The notes beneath the pieces are model-generated. The model was not told the origin of the DNA and made no database searches. It was given only the letters and a program-made list of their open reading frames with translations. Positions 26,530 to 34,519 of a DNA stretch of 64,000 bases are shown piece by piece (within the stretch, counting starts at the first letter, position 1; every line of letters begins with the position of its first letter). Origin of the DNA: Antarcticimicrobium luteum (GTDB taxonomy: Bacteria; Pseudomonadota; Alphaproteobacteria; Rhodobacterales; Rhodobacteraceae); contig NZ_SMUV01000074.1 of the NCBI RefSeq assembly GCF_004358185.1, positions 372,001-436,000 of the forward strand, given 5' to 3'. A program made the translations under genes and the position numbers.

Positions 26530-27663
26530 ATGTCGAGATTTGACGGATACGTACTGCGCCAGCTTCTGGTGCTGTTTTCGTTCTTCCTGCTGGTTCTGGT
26601 GGGTGTGCTATGGATTTCCCGCTCGGTCAGCTTGTTTGACAAGCTGATCGGCGGCGGGCAGTCGGCGCTGGTGTTTCTGGAATTCACCACCCTGTCGCTG
26701 CCGACACTGATCCGCACGGTGATGCCGATGGCGGCCTTCGGCGCCGCGGTCTATGCCACCAACCGGCTCAGCCGCGACAGCGAGATGACCGTGATGCTCG
26801 CCACCGGGGCGAGCCCGCTTCGGCTGGGCCGCCCCGTGCTCTATTTCGGGCTGGTGGCGGCGCTGATGATGGGCATTCTGACCACCTATCTGCGCCCGGC
26901 CTCGATCCAGCAGCTCGAACAGCGCCAGGCCGAGGTCTCGCGCGATCTCACCGCGCAACTGCTGAACGAGGGCAGTTTCATGCACCCGGCCGACGGGGTG
27001 ACCTTTTACATCGGCAAGATCGACAGCGACGGCACCCTCAACGACGTGTTCCTGTCCGACCGGCGCGATCCGTCCCACCCGATCACCTATACCGGCGCGC
27101 GCGCCTTTCTGGTGCGCGACGGGGCGCGGATCAATCTGGTGATGATACAGGGCATGGCGCTGCGCTATGACGCCGGGGGCAACACCCTCTCGACCACGGT
27201 GTTCGAGGATTTCTCTTACGACATCAGCGCCATGGCCGCCGGCCGCGACGAGCTGACGCGCAACATCCGCGGCGTTCCGACCGCCGATCTGATCAGCCCC
27301 GCCGGACGCGAGCGGATCCTGAGCGAAGAGAGATATTCCAGCGGCCAGATCGCCGAGGAACTGCATGAGCGTCTGGCCTGGATCTTCATCTGCATTGCCA
27401 CGCCTCTGGTGGGATATGCCACGCTGATGCTGGGCGGATTCTCGCGCTTCGGCCTCTGGCCGCAGGTGCTGGGCGCCTTCGGCATCCTTCTGGTTCTCGA
27501 GGCGCTGCGCGGGCTGGCCACCCCGATGGTGGTCGAACGGCCGCAGATGTGGTGGCTGCTGTACCTGCCCAGCGTGGCCGGGCTGGCGCTGGCCGCCGTG
27601 TTCCTGCGCCTGGCCGGGCGGCCGATCCGCCTGCTGATGCGCCGGGACAAGCCAGGGGCGTGA
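26530..27663 (+). CDS. YjgP/YjgQ (LptF/LptG) family permease
   Basis: 377-residue membrane protein of the LptF/LptG family, whose members move lipopolysaccharide from the inner membrane to the Lpt bridge. Three hydrophobic segments near the N-terminus and three near the C-terminus flank a soluble periplasmic domain (about 120-270), the family layout. MSRFDGYVLRQLL at the start is typical; the ATG at 26530 follows GGGAGAG. lptF and lptG usually occur as a pair; here a single copy heads a cluster of glycosyltransferases, so it may be lptF-like with a special role. It is divergent from the GMC gene. Confidence 0.88.
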   Translation: MSRFDGYVLRQLLVLFSFFLLVLVGVLWISRSVSLFDKLIGGGQSALVFLEFTTLSLPTLIRTVMPMAAFGAAVYATNRLSRDSEMTVMLATGASPLRLGRPVLYFGLVAALMMGILTTYLRPASIQQLEQRQAEVSRDLTAQLLNEGSFMHPADGVTFYIGKIDSDGTLNDVFLSDRRDPSHPITYTGARAFLVRDGARINLVMIQGMALRYDAGGNTLSTTVFEDFSYDISAMAAGRDELTRNIRGVPTADLISPAGRERILSEERYSSGQIAEELHERLAWIFICIATPLVGYATLMLGGFSRFGLWPQVLGAFGILLVLEALRGLATPMVVERPQMWWLLYLPSVAGLALAAVFLRLAGRPIRLLMRRDKPGA

Positions 27664-27698
27664 CCGGGCCGGACACCGCCCGCCCCGGCACATTCCCG

Positions 27699-27726
27699 TT
27701 GAACAATCGCTGCGAAGGTGTATTGA
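27699..27726 (+). promoter_or_regulatory. Candidate sigma-70-type promoter for the glycosyltransferase genes
   Basis: TTGAAC and TATTGA are separated by 16 bases, a reasonable -35/-10 pair, 160 bases upstream of the GT2 start. A second -10-like TATACT lies at 27839-27844 with a poor -35. The GC hairpin CCGCCG-GAGCG-CGGCGG follows in the untranslated leader. Confidence 0.35.
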
Positions 27727-27884
27727 GACCCCGCCGGAGCGCGGCGGAAGATCCAGGCGTCGCGCGCCCGGCGAATGTGGGCCCCGGCCGGGGCGTCAGG
27801 GCGCCGGGCGATGCCGTGCAAACCCCGGTTCCGCCCGTTATACTCGGCCGGAGAAATGAAACGCGACGTGGCGGACCCGTGACC

Positions 27885-28637
27885 ATGCAGCTTTCCATCG
27901 TGATCCCGATGCACAACGAGGCCGAGAACGTCTCGGCGCTGGTGCGCGAGATCGACAGCGCCTGCGCCGGGCTGCCCGATAAGGAACTGATCCTGGTCGA
28001 TGACGGCTCTTCCGACGACACCGCGAAACTGATCCGCGCCCTGCAGGACGAGTTTCCCTGGCTGCGGCTGGTGCAGCACCCGCGTGCCGGCGGCCAGTCT
28101 GCGGCGGTGCACAGCGGCGTTCTGGCCGCGCGCGGGCAGGTGATCTGTACGCTGGACGGCGACATGCAGAACCCGCCGTCAGAGATCCCGAAACTGGTGG
28201 CGCCGCTGCTCGCCGCCGATGCGCCCGACGATCTGGGGCTGGTCGCCGGCCAGCGGGTCAAGCGGCAGGATACCTGGTCGAAAAAGATCGCCTCAAAGCT
28301 GGCCAACGGGCTGCGCGCCTGGATGTTGAACGATCACACCCGCGACACCGGCTGCGGGCTCAAGGCGTTTCGCCGCGATGCCTTTCTCCGGCTGCCGTTC
28401 TTCAACCACATGCACCGCTATCTGCCGGCACTGTTCGCCCGCGACGGCTGGCAGGTGGCGCACGTGGACGTCTCGCACCGCGAACGCGGCGGCGGCACCT
28501 CGAAATACAACAACCTGCAGCGGGCACTGGTCGGCATCTATGACCTGATCGGGGTCGCATGGCTGATCCGCCGCGCCAAGACCGTGCGCCCGGTGGACCC
28601 GGCGGCCCGGGATCGGGACGAGGGGACCGCCGCGTGA
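27885..28637 (+). CDS. Family 2 glycosyltransferase, polyprenyl-phosphate type (ArnC/DPM-like)
   Basis: Transfers a sugar from a nucleotide donor to polyprenyl phosphate on the inner face of the membrane, making the lipid-linked donor for ArnT-like enzymes. 250 residues; GT-A fold with SIVIPMHNEAENVSALV, the VDDGSSDDT donor loop (about 36-44), the LDGDMQNPPSEI metal site (about 90) and FFNHMHRYLPALFARDGWQV. It lacks the two C-terminal membrane helices of ArnC. Its stop overlaps the next gene (GTGA). An in-frame GTG two codons upstream is an alternative start. Confidence 0.93.
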   Translation: MQLSIVIPMHNEAENVSALVREIDSACAGLPDKELILVDDGSSDDTAKLIRALQDEFPWLRLVQHPRAGGQSAAVHSGVLAARGQVICTLDGDMQNPPSEIPKLVAPLLAADAPDDLGLVAGQRVKRQDTWSKKIASKLANGLRAWMLNDHTRDTGCGLKAFRRDAFLRLPFFNHMHRYLPALFARDGWQVAHVDVSHRERGGGTSKYNNLQRALVGIYDLIGVAWLIRRAKTVRPVDPAARDRDEGTAA

Positions 28638-28951
28638 TCGAAACGATGCTGAGCTTCTTCAAGGTCGACACAAGGGCCGAGCTGATCTGGGTGGTCATCG
28701 GGATTGGGGCGCAACTACTGTTCTCGATGCGCTTCATCATCCAGTGGATCGCCTCCGAAAAGCAGCGCCGATCGGTGGTGCCCGAGCTGTTCTGGTGGTT
28801 CTCGATCACCGGCGGGCTGACCCTTCTGGCCTATGCGATTCACCGGCAGGATCCGGTCTTTATCCTCGGCCAGTCGCTGGGCGTGGTGATATATCTCCGC
28901 AATCTCTGGCTGATTTATGCTGAAAAACGCACCACGCGCCAAGGCTCCTGA
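28634..28951 (+). CDS. Lipid-A-disaccharide synthase N-terminal-domain (LAB_N) membrane protein
   Basis: Small membrane protein of 105 residues with three hydrophobic segments. The sequence LLFSMRFIIQWIASEKQRRSVVP and VVIYLRNLWLIYAEKR (described here by key stretches at about 27-49 and 83-98) matches the LAB_N domain, which occurs alone next to GT2 and ArnT-like genes. Its role is thought to be in handling lipid-linked sugars. GTG at 28634 is taken as start because it overlaps the GT2 stop. The next gene starts 35 bases before this one ends. Confidence 0.88.
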   Translation: MIETMLSFFKVDTRAELIWVVIGIGAQLLFSMRFIIQWIASEKQRRSVVPELFWWFSITGGLTLLAYAIHRQDPVFILGQSLGVVIYLRNLWLIYAEKRTTRQGS

Positions 28952-30383
28952 TCCGCTCTGGACCGGCGTTGCGGTTATCGCCGCGATCACGCTGTATCGC
29001 GTGGTGATGCTCGGCTTTTCCAGCGCCGAGCTTTTCGTCGACGAAAGCCAGTACTGGCAATGGGGGCAGGAGCTCGACTGGGGCTATTATTCCAAGCCGC
29101 CGCTGATCGGCTGGGTGCTGCGCGCCTTCAACGAGCTGTCGGGCAGCGACAGCACCTTCTGGGTGCGCCTGCCCGGGGTGCTGTTCCAGGCCACCACGGC
29201 ACTGATCCTGATCGGCGCGGCGCGCGAGGTGACGGACCGGCGCGCGGCGACCATGGTGGGGGTGGCCTATGTCACCCTGCCGGTGGTCGCGGTCGGCGCG
29301 CTGCTGATCTCCACCGACTCGATCCTGCTGCCGTTCTTTGCCGGGGCGCTCTGGCTCTATCTGACACTGGCGCGCAGCCCCTCGGCACCGCGTGCTCTGG
29401 CGCTCGGGCTCTGTCTCGGGCTGGGGATGCTGGCCAAATACGCCGCGATCTATTTCGTGATCGGCGCCGGGATCGGCGCGGCGCTGCTGCCCCCGGCGCG
29501 GATCGCCTGGCGCGACGCAGCCCTCGCCGCTCTCGCCTTTCTGCTGGTGATCGCGCCCAATCTGGTCTGGAACCTGCAAAACGACCTCACCACGCTGTCG
29601 CATACCGCCGACAACGTCGACTGGGTGCGCCGGCCGGGCGTCCACCTCAATCCGCAGGGCGCGGTGGAGTTCCTGCTGGCGCAGTTCATGGTGATGGGTC
29701 CGGTCCTGTTCGGCGCCTACCTGCTGATCGCCGCCCGCAGCCTTGCCCGCCCGGACTGGCAGCCGCGCTGGCTGGTCTGGATGTCGGCACCGACGCTGGT
29801 CCTGGTAACGGGTCAGGCGCTGCTGTCCAAGGCCTATGCCAACTGGGCGGTCACCGCCGTGGCAGCCGCGCTGTTGCTGGTGGTGCCGGTGCTCTGGCAC
29901 CGGGCGCGGATGTGGCTCTGGGCCGGGCTGGCGCTGAACCTCGCCGCCACCGCCTTTCTGCCCTTCGCCGCCACCCAGGCCACCAACTGGACCCGCGCCA
30001 GCGACGGCCGGCTGCTGATGCGCCGCTACGTCGGTCAACAGGCGATGAGCGCGCGCATCCTCGAAGAGGCCCGCAAACAAGGCGTCAGCGCCGTGGTCTC
30101 GGGCAACCGCCATCTGCTGGCCGATCTCTTTCACGCGGCCAAGGGTAGCGGGATCCATATCTACGCCGTCCCCATGCCCGAACACCCGCCGCATTTCTAC
30201 GCTCAGAAGCATCCCTATCCGGCCGACCGCAGGGGGTCGTTCCTGTTTGCCACGCTGGGCGATACGCCGCCCTGCCCCGGCGCGCCGCCGGTGGCGACCT
30301 GGAAACCCGGACCCGGCATCTTTGCCCCGAATACCCTGTCGCTCTTTCTGCGCGACACCACCTGCTGGCCGGCTGCCGACTGA
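28917..30383 (+). CDS. ArnT-like family 39 glycosyltransferase (first)
   Basis: Integral membrane transferase that moves a sugar from a polyprenyl-phosphate carrier to a periplasmic acceptor, in this gene context probably lipid A or another envelope glycan. 488 residues, about 10-11 hydrophobic segments. The first periplasmic loop has the acidic pair in LFVDESQYWQWGQELDWGYYSKPPLIGW, the signature (about 40-67) of GT39/PMT_2 enzymes. A soluble C-terminal part begins near 370. It overlaps the LAB_N gene and ends 6 bases before the convergent second ArnT-like gene. Confidence 0.92.
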   Translation: MLKNAPRAKAPDPLWTGVAVIAAITLYRVVMLGFSSAELFVDESQYWQWGQELDWGYYSKPPLIGWVLRAFNELSGSDSTFWVRLPGVLFQATTALILIGAAREVTDRRAATMVGVAYVTLPVVAVGALLISTDSILLPFFAGALWLYLTLARSPSAPRALALGLCLGLGMLAKYAAIYFVIGAGIGAALLPPARIAWRDAALAALAFLLVIAPNLVWNLQNDLTTLSHTADNVDWVRRPGVHLNPQGAVEFLLAQFMVMGPVLFGAYLLIAARSLARPDWQPRWLVWMSAPTLVLVTGQALLSKAYANWAVTAVAAALLLVVPVLWHRARMWLWAGLALNLAATAFLPFAATQATNWTRASDGRLLMRRYVGQQAMSARILEEARKQGVSAVVSGNRHLLADLFHAAKGSGIHIYAVPMPEHPPHFYAQKHPYPADRRGSFLFATLGDTPPCPGAPPVATWKPGPGIFAPNTLSLFLRDTTCWPAAD

Positions 30384-30389
30384 TCCCGA

Positions 30390-32051
30390 TCAGCGGAACA
30401 GATAGGCGGTGATCCCCAGCGCATCCGCGCCGCCCAGGCCAAAGCCCTCCACCCGCCCGATCACCTCGCCCTGGCGCGAAACGGCGATGTCGAAATCCGC
30501 CCGCCGGCGATCCTCGACAAAGACCAACGCGCAGCCCGCCCCCGCGTCCGGCACCGCCCCCGCCGCCTCCTCCGGGCCGACAAAGTGCGGCAGTTTCCGG
30601 CTCAGCAGCATCAGCGACGGCTCGCCATAACCGACCGAGAGATAGGCCGGATCCTCGCACATCCCGGCCGCCTGCACGTAGAGGCCGGCCAGCGCGTTTG
30701 AGGGCCAGATATGCCCGAACCGGGCCAGATGGCCGAACAGGCTCACCGACAACCCCAGCGACAACAGCCCCATGCCCAGCACAACACGCAGCCGCGCGCG
30801 CGCCCGCATCGCCGTCCAGACCGACCAGATCCCCGCCAGCGACAGCGCGATGCCCAGCGCCCAAAGGACGCTCGGCCCGGTGCCGTATTGCAGCGAAAAG
30901 ATCAGCGGCGCCGCCCCCAGCAGCAGCGCCAGCGCCAGCATCGCCGCCAGGAACAGCCGGTAGGGCCGGCTCAGCGGCCCGTCAGGCCGCGCCAGCCAGC
31001 CCGCCGCCGCCAGAACCGCCAGCGCCGGATAGGTCGGCATCACGTAATGGATCAACTTGGTCGCGGTGATTTCAAACACCAGCCAGCTTGGCAGGATCCA
31101 GGCCAGGCAGAACAGGACCGCAGGCTCGCGCCGGGCGCTCCAGCCATACCACAGTCCAAACGGCAGCAGGATCGAGGCCGGCCAGAAGGTCAGCCAGACC
31201 GCCAGCGCATAGGCGCCCGGCGGCGCGCCGTGGCTCTCCTGTCCCTCGCCGATCTTGCCGATCAGGTCGCGGCCCAGCGCCTCGGCCCAGAAGGCATCGC
31301 CGGATTTCACCGTGATCGCCACATACCAGGGCAGCACGATCGCCACGAACAGCAGCAGCCCCCGGCCCCAGCGCAACGGCGCCAGCCAGCGCACCCCGCG
31401 CCGCAGGACGATCAGCGCCAGCACCGTCAGCCCCACCACCATCGGCCCGATCGGCCCCTTGATCAGCATCGAGGCGCCCATCGCGCCCCAGAACAGCCAG
31501 GGCCAGCCGCCGCGCACCGCCTCGGCCCCGCGCATGTGCAGCCGCGCCAGCACCAGCTGCGCCGCCAGCACCGTGGCCAGCAGCGTCGCATCGGTCTTGG
31601 CCAGCCGCGCCTCGCCGCCCAGCACGAAACAGACCGCCATCAGCAGCGCCGCCAACAGCGCCGCCTGCGCCCCCACCAGCGACAGCGCGATCAGATAGGT
31701 CAGAAGACAGGCCGCCACCGCCATCGCCAGCGACGGCAGGCGATAGACCCAGATCTCGGTCGCGTGGCTTTCCCCAACCAGTTTCACCGCCGCCGATTGC
31801 AGCCAGTAGATGCCCACGGGTTTCTTGTACCGTGTCCCCTCGCCCAGCCGGATATCGATGTAATCCCCGCTTTGTGCCATCTGGCGCGAGGCCTGGGCAA
31901 AGCGGGTCTCGTCCCGGTCGATCGGCGGCAGGCTGAAGAACCCGGGCAGAAACATCAGCAGCGCGAACAGCGCGACAAAGATCATCGGCCGCGCCGGCCG
32001 GTCCGCCGCCAGCCCCGCCAGGGCCAGCTCTGTGCGATCACGCCAAGTCAC
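30390..32051 (-). CDS. ArnT-like family 39/83 glycosyltransferase (second)
   Basis: Second polyprenyl-phosphate-dependent membrane transferase of the cluster, 553 residues from the chosen start. The catalytic loop reads PIDRDETRFAQASRQM followed by RYKKPVGIYWLQ (about 50-90), the pattern of ArnT. About 12 hydrophobic segments and a C-terminal soluble domain (about 440-553) are present. GTG at 32051 follows GGGAGACGCAG; an open frame to 32288 upstream is Arg-rich and overlaps the divergent gene, so it is rejected. It faces the first ArnT-like gene tail to tail. Confidence 0.9.
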   Translation of the reverse strand: MTWRDRTELALAGLAADRPARPMIFVALFALLMFLPGFFSLPPIDRDETRFAQASRQMAQSGDYIDIRLGEGTRYKKPVGIYWLQSAAVKLVGESHATEIWVYRLPSLAMAVAACLLTYLIALSLVGAQAALLAALLMAVCFVLGGEARLAKTDATLLATVLAAQLVLARLHMRGAEAVRGGWPWLFWGAMGASMLIKGPIGPMVVGLTVLALIVLRRGVRWLAPLRWGRGLLLFVAIVLPWYVAITVKSGDAFWAEALGRDLIGKIGEGQESHGAPPGAYALAVWLTFWPASILLPFGLWYGWSARREPAVLFCLAWILPSWLVFEITATKLIHYVMPTYPALAVLAAAGWLARPDGPLSRPYRLFLAAMLALALLLGAAPLIFSLQYGTGPSVLWALGIALSLAGIWSVWTAMRARARLRVVLGMGLLSLGLSVSLFGHLARFGHIWPSNALAGLYVQAAGMCEDPAYLSVGYGEPSLMLLSRKLPHFVGPEEAAGAVPDAGAGCALVFVEDRRRADFDIAVSRQGEVIGRVEGFGLGGADALGITAYLFR

Positions 32052-32280
32052 CTGCGTCTCCCGCCTTGGTTTTCCGCCTTTCTCTCTGGCCGAAACCGCT
32101 CCGCATTGCAATCCGCCCGCCCGTCGCGTCATCTCTCGCCCATAGGCCCGCCGAAGGCCTCGCGGCACTGCCGCCGCCCCCCGCGGTCGTCCGGAAACGC
32201 CCTGCGCTGTCGTTTTCTGCATCGACGCGGGTCTGCCCGCTGATAGGCTTGACGGAAAATATCGACCCGACAGGACCGCC

Positions 32281-34317
32281 ATGACCACCGATCCGCTGCT
32301 CCAGCCCTATCAGCTCAAACACCTCACCCTGAAGAACCGGATCATGACCACCGCGCATGAACCGGCCTATGGCGAGGACGGGCTGCCCAAGGACCGCTAT
32401 CGCGCCTATCACGTCGAGCGCGCCAAGGGGGGCGTGGCGATGGTGATGACGGCAGGCTCGGCGCTGGTCTCGCGCGACAGCCCGGCCTCTTTCGGCAATC
32501 TTCAGGCCTGGCGCGACGAGGTGGTGCCGTGGATGGCCAGTCTGGCCGACGAATGCCACGGATACGGCTGCGCGGTGATGATCCAGCTCACCCACCTGGG
32601 CTGGCGCACCGGCTGGAACAAGGCCGACTGGCTGCCGGTCGTCGCCCCCTCGCCCCTGCGCGAGCCGGCGCACCGCGCCTTTCCAAAGGTTCTAGAGGAC
32701 TGGGACATCGCCCGCATCGTCACCGACTATGCCGACGCCGCAGAACGGATGCAGGCGGCCGGGCTAGACGGTATCGAGCTGGAGGCCTACGGCCACCTGA
32801 TGGACGCCTTCTGGTCGCCGCGCCAGAACAAGCTGGAGGCGCCCTGGAACGGTGATCTGTCCGCGCGGATGAAATTCTCGCTCGACGTGCTCAGCGCCAT
32901 CCGTGACCGGGTCGGCCCCGGGTTCATCGTCGGTGTCCGCTACACCGCCGACGATCTGGCCCCGAACGGCATCACCGCCGAGGACGGGCTGGAGATCGGG
33001 CGCAGGCTGCGCGACAGCGGCACCGTCGATTTCCTCAACATCATCAAGGGCCGGGTGGAAACCGACGCCGATCTCACCGACGTGATCCCGGTGCAGGGGA
33101 TGCGCAGCGCACCGCATCTGGATTTCGCCGGCCGCGTGCGGGCCGAGGTGGGGCTGCCCACCTTTCACGCCGCCCGCATTCCCGATGTGGCCACCGCCCG
33201 CCATGCGGTCGCCGAGGGGCTCTTGGACATGGTCGGCATGACCCGGGCGCATATCGCCGATCCGCATATCGTGCAAAAGATCATGGCCGGGCGCGAGGAC
33301 GAAATCCGGCCCTGCGTTGGCGCCACCTATTGCCTCGACCGGATCTATCAGGGCGGCGAGGCGCTGTGCATCCACAACGCCTCCACCGGACGCGAGCTGA
33401 CCGTGCCGCATGCCATCGCCCCCGCCACCGACCGCAAACGCGTGGTCATCGCCGGCGCTGGCCCGGCGGGACTGGAGGCCGCGCGGGTGGCCGCCCTGCG
33501 CGGTCACGAGGTCATCGTGTTCGAGGCCGCCCCCGACCCCGGCGGGCAGGTGCGGCTGACCGCGCAAAGCCCGCGCCGGCGCGAGATGATCGGCCTCATC
33601 GACTGGCGCATGGCGCAATGCGCCGCCCATGACGTCGCCTTCCGCTTCAACACCTATGCCGAGGCCGGGGATATCCTGGACCTCGCCCCCGACGTGGCCA
33701 TCGTCGCCACCGGCGGCCTGCCCGACACCGAGGTTCTTGAGGAGGGCAACGATTTGGTGATCTCCGCCTGGGACATCATCGCTGGCGACGTGGCGCCGGG
33801 CGCGCGGGTGCTGGTCTATGACGACGCGGGCGACCCGCCGGCACTGCAGGCGGCCGAGATCATCGCCAATGCGGGCGCCCATGTGGAGATCATGACGCCC
33901 GACCGCAGTTTCGCGCCCGAGGTGATGGGGATGAACCTGGTCCCCTACATGCGCAGCCTGCAGGACAAGGACGTGCGCCTTACCGTCACCTACCGGCTGA
34001 AAGCGCTGCACCGTGAGGGCAACGCGCTCCGCGCCGTGATCGGCACCGATTACTCGGCCCACCGGGAGGAGCGGCTGTTCGATCAGGTGGTGGTCAACCA
34101 CGGCACGCGGCCGCTGGACGAGCTGTATTTCGACCTCAGGCCGCGGTCGCGCAACCGCGGCGCGGTGGACTATCAGGCGCTGATCGACGGCGCGCCGCAA
34201 CCGGGGTGCCAAGGTGCCGGGGGCGATTTCCTTCTGTACCGGATCGGCGATGCGGTCTCGGCGCGCAACACCCACGCGGCGATCTACGATGCGCTAAGGC
34301 TGGCGCGTACGATCTGA
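32281..34317 (+). CDS. NADH:flavin oxidoreductase / 2,4-dienoyl-CoA reductase family demethylase-like enzyme
   Basis: Two-domain flavoenzyme of 678 residues: an OYE-type FMN barrel (about 1-370), then an FAD/NAD-binding half (about 385-670; RVVIAGAGPAGLEAARVAALRGHEV). Members include trimethylamine dehydrogenase, dienoyl-CoA reductase and the betaine demethylases DgcA and Stc2; I think the last group is closest, but this is not proven. The cluster region reads CVGATYCLDRIYQGGEALC: the second of the four usual 4Fe-4S cysteines is alanine. It is monocistronic, convergent with ccoS. Confidence 0.85.
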   Translation: MTTDPLLQPYQLKHLTLKNRIMTTAHEPAYGEDGLPKDRYRAYHVERAKGGVAMVMTAGSALVSRDSPASFGNLQAWRDEVVPWMASLADECHGYGCAVMIQLTHLGWRTGWNKADWLPVVAPSPLREPAHRAFPKVLEDWDIARIVTDYADAAERMQAAGLDGIELEAYGHLMDAFWSPRQNKLEAPWNGDLSARMKFSLDVLSAIRDRVGPGFIVGVRYTADDLAPNGITAEDGLEIGRRLRDSGTVDFLNIIKGRVETDADLTDVIPVQGMRSAPHLDFAGRVRAEVGLPTFHAARIPDVATARHAVAEGLLDMVGMTRAHIADPHIVQKIMAGREDEIRPCVGATYCLDRIYQGGEALCIHNASTGRELTVPHAIAPATDRKRVVIAGAGPAGLEAARVAALRGHEVIVFEAAPDPGGQVRLTAQSPRRREMIGLIDWRMAQCAAHDVAFRFNTYAEAGDILDLAPDVAIVATGGLPDTEVLEEGNDLVISAWDIIAGDVAPGARVLVYDDAGDPPALQAAEIIANAGAHVEIMTPDRSFAPEVMGMNLVPYMRSLQDKDVRLTVTYRLKALHREGNALRAVIGTDYSAHREERLFDQVVVNHGTRPLDELYFDLRPRSRNRGAVDYQALIDGAPQPGCQGAGGDFLLYRIGDAVSARNTHAAIYDALRLARTI

Positions 34318-34356
34318 GCGAAAAACTGTACGAAACGGCGTGCCCCGCCGGGCCGG

Positions 34357-34515
34357 TCACGGTTTCGGATGATCATCGAACTCGTCACTGAGGATGCGGC
34401 GGCTGTCTCCTTCGGGGTCGTCGTACTGGCCGCTCCGCACCGTATAGAGAAAGGCCACCAGCCCCACAGCGCCCAGCGTCAGCGAGATCGGGATCAGGTA
34501 CGAAAGCATTTCCAT
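34357..34515 (-). CDS. ccoS: cbb3 oxidase maturation protein CcoS
   Basis: Short membrane protein (52 residues) needed for assembly of cbb3-type cytochrome oxidase. One membrane helix (about residues 4-26) is followed by the family motif SGQYDDPEGDSRRIL. The start is the ATG at 34515; the methionine two codons later is an alternative. It lies 4 bases after the ccoI stop, the last gene of ccoGHIS, and ends convergent with the flavin oxidoreductase gene. Confidence 0.93.
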   Translation of the reverse strand: MEMLSYLIPISLTLGAVGLVAFLYTVRSGQYDDPEGDSRRILSDEFDDHPKP

Positions 34516-34519
34516 CGGG

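Noticed and set aside
32052-32288. Upstream extension of the second ArnT-like gene
   Set aside because: Arg-rich non-family sequence that overlaps the divergent flavin oxidoreductase start; GTG at 32051 has a ribosome site.
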